From: an uncultured Caulobacter sp.
GTDB lineage: Bacteria > Pseudomonadota > Alphaproteobacteria > Caulobacterales > Caulobacteraceae
Reading direction: 5' to 3'
DNA length: 64,000 nucleotides
NCBI RefSeq assembly: GCF_947036865.1
Contig: NZ_CAMQSF010000014.1
Location: 20,574 to 84,573 of the forward strand
This document shows positions 62,531-64,000 of the stretch, piece after piece (within the stretch, counting starts at the first letter, position 1; each line of letters opens with the position of its first letter). Both the position numbers and the translations under genes were made by a program. The notes beneath the pieces were generated by a model, which did no database searches, was not told the origin of the DNA, and saw only the letters and a list, made by a program, of their open reading frames with translations.

Positions 62531-63037
62531 CTAGAACGGGATCTCGTCGTCCAGATCGGCCGAGAAGCTCTCGCGCGGGCCGCTGGGCTGGCTGCGCTGG
62601 CCGCCGCCGAAATTGGAGCCGCCGCCGCCCGAATAGCCGCCGCCGTACTCGTCGCCGCCGCCCGAGGACATGCCGGCGCTGTCGCCGCGACCACCCAGCA
62701 TGGTCAGTTCGCCGCGGAACTTCTGCAGCACGATCTCGGTGGAGTACTTCTCCTGGCCGGTGTTGTCGGTCCACTTGCGGGTCTGCAGAGCGCCCTCGAT
62801 GTAAACCGTCGAGCCCTTGCGCAGGTACTGCTCGGCGACCTTCACGAGGTTATCGTTGAAGATCACGACGCGGTGCCATTCGGTCTTTTCCTTGCGTTCG
62901 CCGCTGGTGCGGTCGCGCCAGGTTTCCGAGGTGGCGATGCGGAGATTGGCGACGCGGTCGCCCGAACCCAGGCTGCGGATCTCGGGGTCGGCCCCGAGGT
63001 TACCGACCAGAATGACCTTGTTGACGCTGCCCGCCAT
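62531..63037 (-). CDS. ssb: Single-stranded DNA-binding protein
   Basis: A 168-residue SSB: the OB fold ([39 protein letters not shown]), a flexible Gly/Ser-rich linker (about 118-155, rich in SGGG and YGGG), and the acidic C-terminal tip DLDDEIPF that recruits repair and replication proteins. ATG 63037 is the natural start. An SOS box lies 86 bases upstream, so it is probably DNA-damage inducible. Confidence 0.97.
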   Translation of the reverse strand: MAGSVNKVILVGNLGADPEIRSLGSGDRVANLRIATSETWRDRTSGERKEKTEWHRVVIFNDNLVKVAEQYLRKGSTVYIEGALQTRKWTDNTGQEKYSTEIVLQKFRGELTMLGGRGDSAGMSSGGGDEYGGGYSGGGGSNFGGGQRSQPSGPRESFSADLDDEIPF

Positions 63038-63122
63038 CGCTTGACCTTGCTCTCGCCCGGCGACCCTCGCGCCGGAATCTGAAGCCGGACGTTAACGAAG
63101 GCGTCGCGCCGACGCAAGTTTT

Positions 63123-63137
63123 GTTCTCAATATGTTC
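63123..63137. promoter_or_regulatory. Alphaproteobacterial LexA (SOS) box upstream of ssb
   Basis: GTTC-TCAATAT-GTTC is an exact match to the alphaproteobacterial LexA motif GTTC-N7-GTTC. It sits in the ssb upstream region, between ssb and the next minus-strand gene. Confidence 0.85.
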
Positions 63138-63188
63138 TTGTGGACGACGGTAACGGCTGTGGACGGACGAATGTCGCCCGCCGACCCG

Positions 63189-63584
63189 CTACTGGGCCGG
63201 AACGCGGCGGATGGCGCCCGGCACGGCCAAGCGGCCGTCGCCGGTGCGCACCAGCGACATGTAGCGCGGCCCCTCCAGCGTCTGACCGACGTAAATGCCT
63301 TCCTTCTCGATGAAGATAAAGGAGCCCTGGTACGAGCCGATCATGCTGTTGGTCGTCATGCCCAGGCGCTGGAAGCGAACCCGCGTGCCCTCCAGGGTCG
63401 CGGCGCACTCCTCCATCTGCGGGACGTTGTGCGCCACCGGATTGAAGCGCAGCGACCCATCCTTGTTCTTGGCCAGGTAGAAACAGACGCCCTTGTCGAA
63501 CGGCGCCTTGGTTTCTTTCTGGCAACCGGCGAGCGCGAGGCCCGAGACGGCGAGGACGGCGGCGGCGAGGACGATCTTGCGCAT
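63189..63584 (-). CDS. Small lipoprotein of unknown function
   Basis: A 131-residue predicted lipoprotein with lipobox LAGC (LAVSGLALAGCQKETKAP). The mature part has GVCFYLAKNKDGSLRFNPVA and ends TGDGRLAVPGAIRRVPAQ. I cannot assign a family; it looks like a compact beta-rich domain. It lies 20 bases after the stop of the next gene upstream, so they form an operon. Confidence 0.75.
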   Translation of the reverse strand: MRKIVLAAAVLAVSGLALAGCQKETKAPFDKGVCFYLAKNKDGSLRFNPVAHNVPQMEECAATLEGTRVRFQRLGMTTNSMIGSYQGSFIFIEKEGIYVGQTLEGPRYMSLVRTGDGRLAVPGAIRRVPAQ

Positions 63585-63604
63585 GGATTACACTTATAAA
63601 CCAA

Positions 63605-64000
63605 TCAGCCGTTCGGGATAGAGCAGTTCGGTCCCTGATCGAACGCGGCGCGGAAGGTGCGGTTGTCGGAGGAGACCTCCACGCGGCCAGGCACCAGCCG
63701 CAAGGTTTCCTCGCCCCAGCGGCCGTAGGTCGCGCCGCCGGTCTTCTCGCAGCGGCCGCCGAACAGTTGCTGGGCGCAGGCGTTCAGCGTGATGTCGCCG
63801 GGCAGACGTCGCCATTCGTTGCCGGCGTAGCGCCAGCAGGCGCCCAGCGGCGCGGCGGTCGAGGCGCTGGCCGGCGTCGACGGCGTCGCCGCGGCGGTCC
63901 CAGCCGTCCCGGCGGCCCCAGCCGTCCCGGCGGCTGCCGCCGACTGGGCGGCGCGGGCCTCACGGCGCTCGGCGAGCGCGGCGGCGATGCCGGCTTCGTC
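63605..64000 (-). CDS. Truncated protein with Ala/Thr/Gly linker and Cys-containing C-terminal domain
   Basis: The last 131 residues of a gene that starts beyond the window. An Ala/Arg-rich start is followed by a linker (about residues 18-55) rich in Ala, Thr, Gly and Pro, then a small domain with four Cys (CWRYAGNEWR, LNACAQQLFGG, GRCEKTGG, QGPNCSIPNG). An exact 18-base duplication, CCCAGCCGTCCCGGCGGC at 63899-63934, encodes part of the linker. No family is recognised. It is just upstream of the small lipoprotein. Confidence 0.75.
   Translation of the reverse strand, partial: DEAGIAAALAERREARAAQSAAAAGTAGAAGTAGTAAATPSTPASASTAAPLGACWRYAGNEWRRLPGDITLNACAQQLFGGRCEKTGGATYGRWGEETLRLVPGRVEVSSDNRTFRAAFDQGPNCSIPNG

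Noticed and set aside
63594..63815. A 73-codon minus-strand frame
   Set aside because: It overlaps, in another frame, the longer open frame 63605-64000, which has conserved-looking Cys spacing and fits the operon.

Overview
The window is about 64 kb of GC-rich chromosome from an alphaproteobacterium, almost certainly a Caulobacter or close relative. The evidence is a PopA-type protein whose c-di-GMP binding arginine falls at residue 357, as in Caulobacter crescentus PopA; a GTTC-N7-GTTC LexA box upstream of ssb; a Caulobacter-type housekeeping promoter in front of popA; three TonB/TPS-type outer-membrane proteins; and uniformly high GC. There is no phage, plasmid, IS element or CRISPR array. 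Most of the window is ordinary core genome with a few accessory patches.

Layout. 1-3.3 kb: the end of hflX, then rpiB, mazG and a GPH-family symporter on the minus strand. 3.4-5.8 kb: a cobalamin riboswitch and a btuB-like receptor. 5.8-8.5 kb: a DUF2939 protein, an alginate-lyase-like enzyme and an NhaR-type LysR regulator. 8.6-12.5 kb: a dabB-dabA inorganic-carbon uptake operon, divergent from that regulator. 12.5-16.2 kb: a surface/secretion patch with an Ala/Gly-rich lipoprotein, a TpsB outer-membrane transporter and a Ser/Asn-rich secreted protein, flanked by AT-rich DNA. 16.2-21.5 kb: a short-chain dehydrogenase and a FecI-FecR-TonB receptor signalling cassette. 21.7-26.7 kb: small membrane proteins, then the core cluster rlpA, tmk, holB, tatD and an MBL hydrolase. 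26.8-31 kb: tRNA-Ser(UGA), an RsmC-like methyltransferase, a pseudouridine synthase, a TusA-like protein, a BrkB-like protein and a CoA transferase.

31-36.9 kb: popA, a DsbA/FrnE oxidoreductase, a DEAD-box helicase with a DbpA-type RNA-binding domain, and a YhiN-like flavoprotein. 36.9-42.5 kb: a chemoreceptor, a solitary YegD-like Hsp70, a striking 531-residue octapeptide-repeat protein and a small secreted protein. 42.5-45 kb: a LysR regulator divergent from pirin and wrbA. 45-48 kb: DUF4861 and GlcG-like secreted proteins and an APC permease with a one-base frameshift in a G5 tract. 48-52 kb: a methyltransferase, DoxX and ppdK. 52.2-59 kb: a GNAT enzyme and a czcCBA-type metal efflux operon led by a His-rich periplasmic protein. 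59.2-62.4 kb: a LysR regulator divergent from an MFS exporter and an aldo/keto reductase. 62.5-64 kb: ssb with its SOS box, a small lipoprotein and a truncated secreted or envelope protein.

The parts most worth following are the octapeptide-repeat protein, the compact TpsB locus with no classical TpsA, the dab operon in what appears to be a heterotroph, and several short open frames and regulatory inverted repeats not covered by normal gene calling. Functional calls rest on motif recognition by eye; no database search was run.
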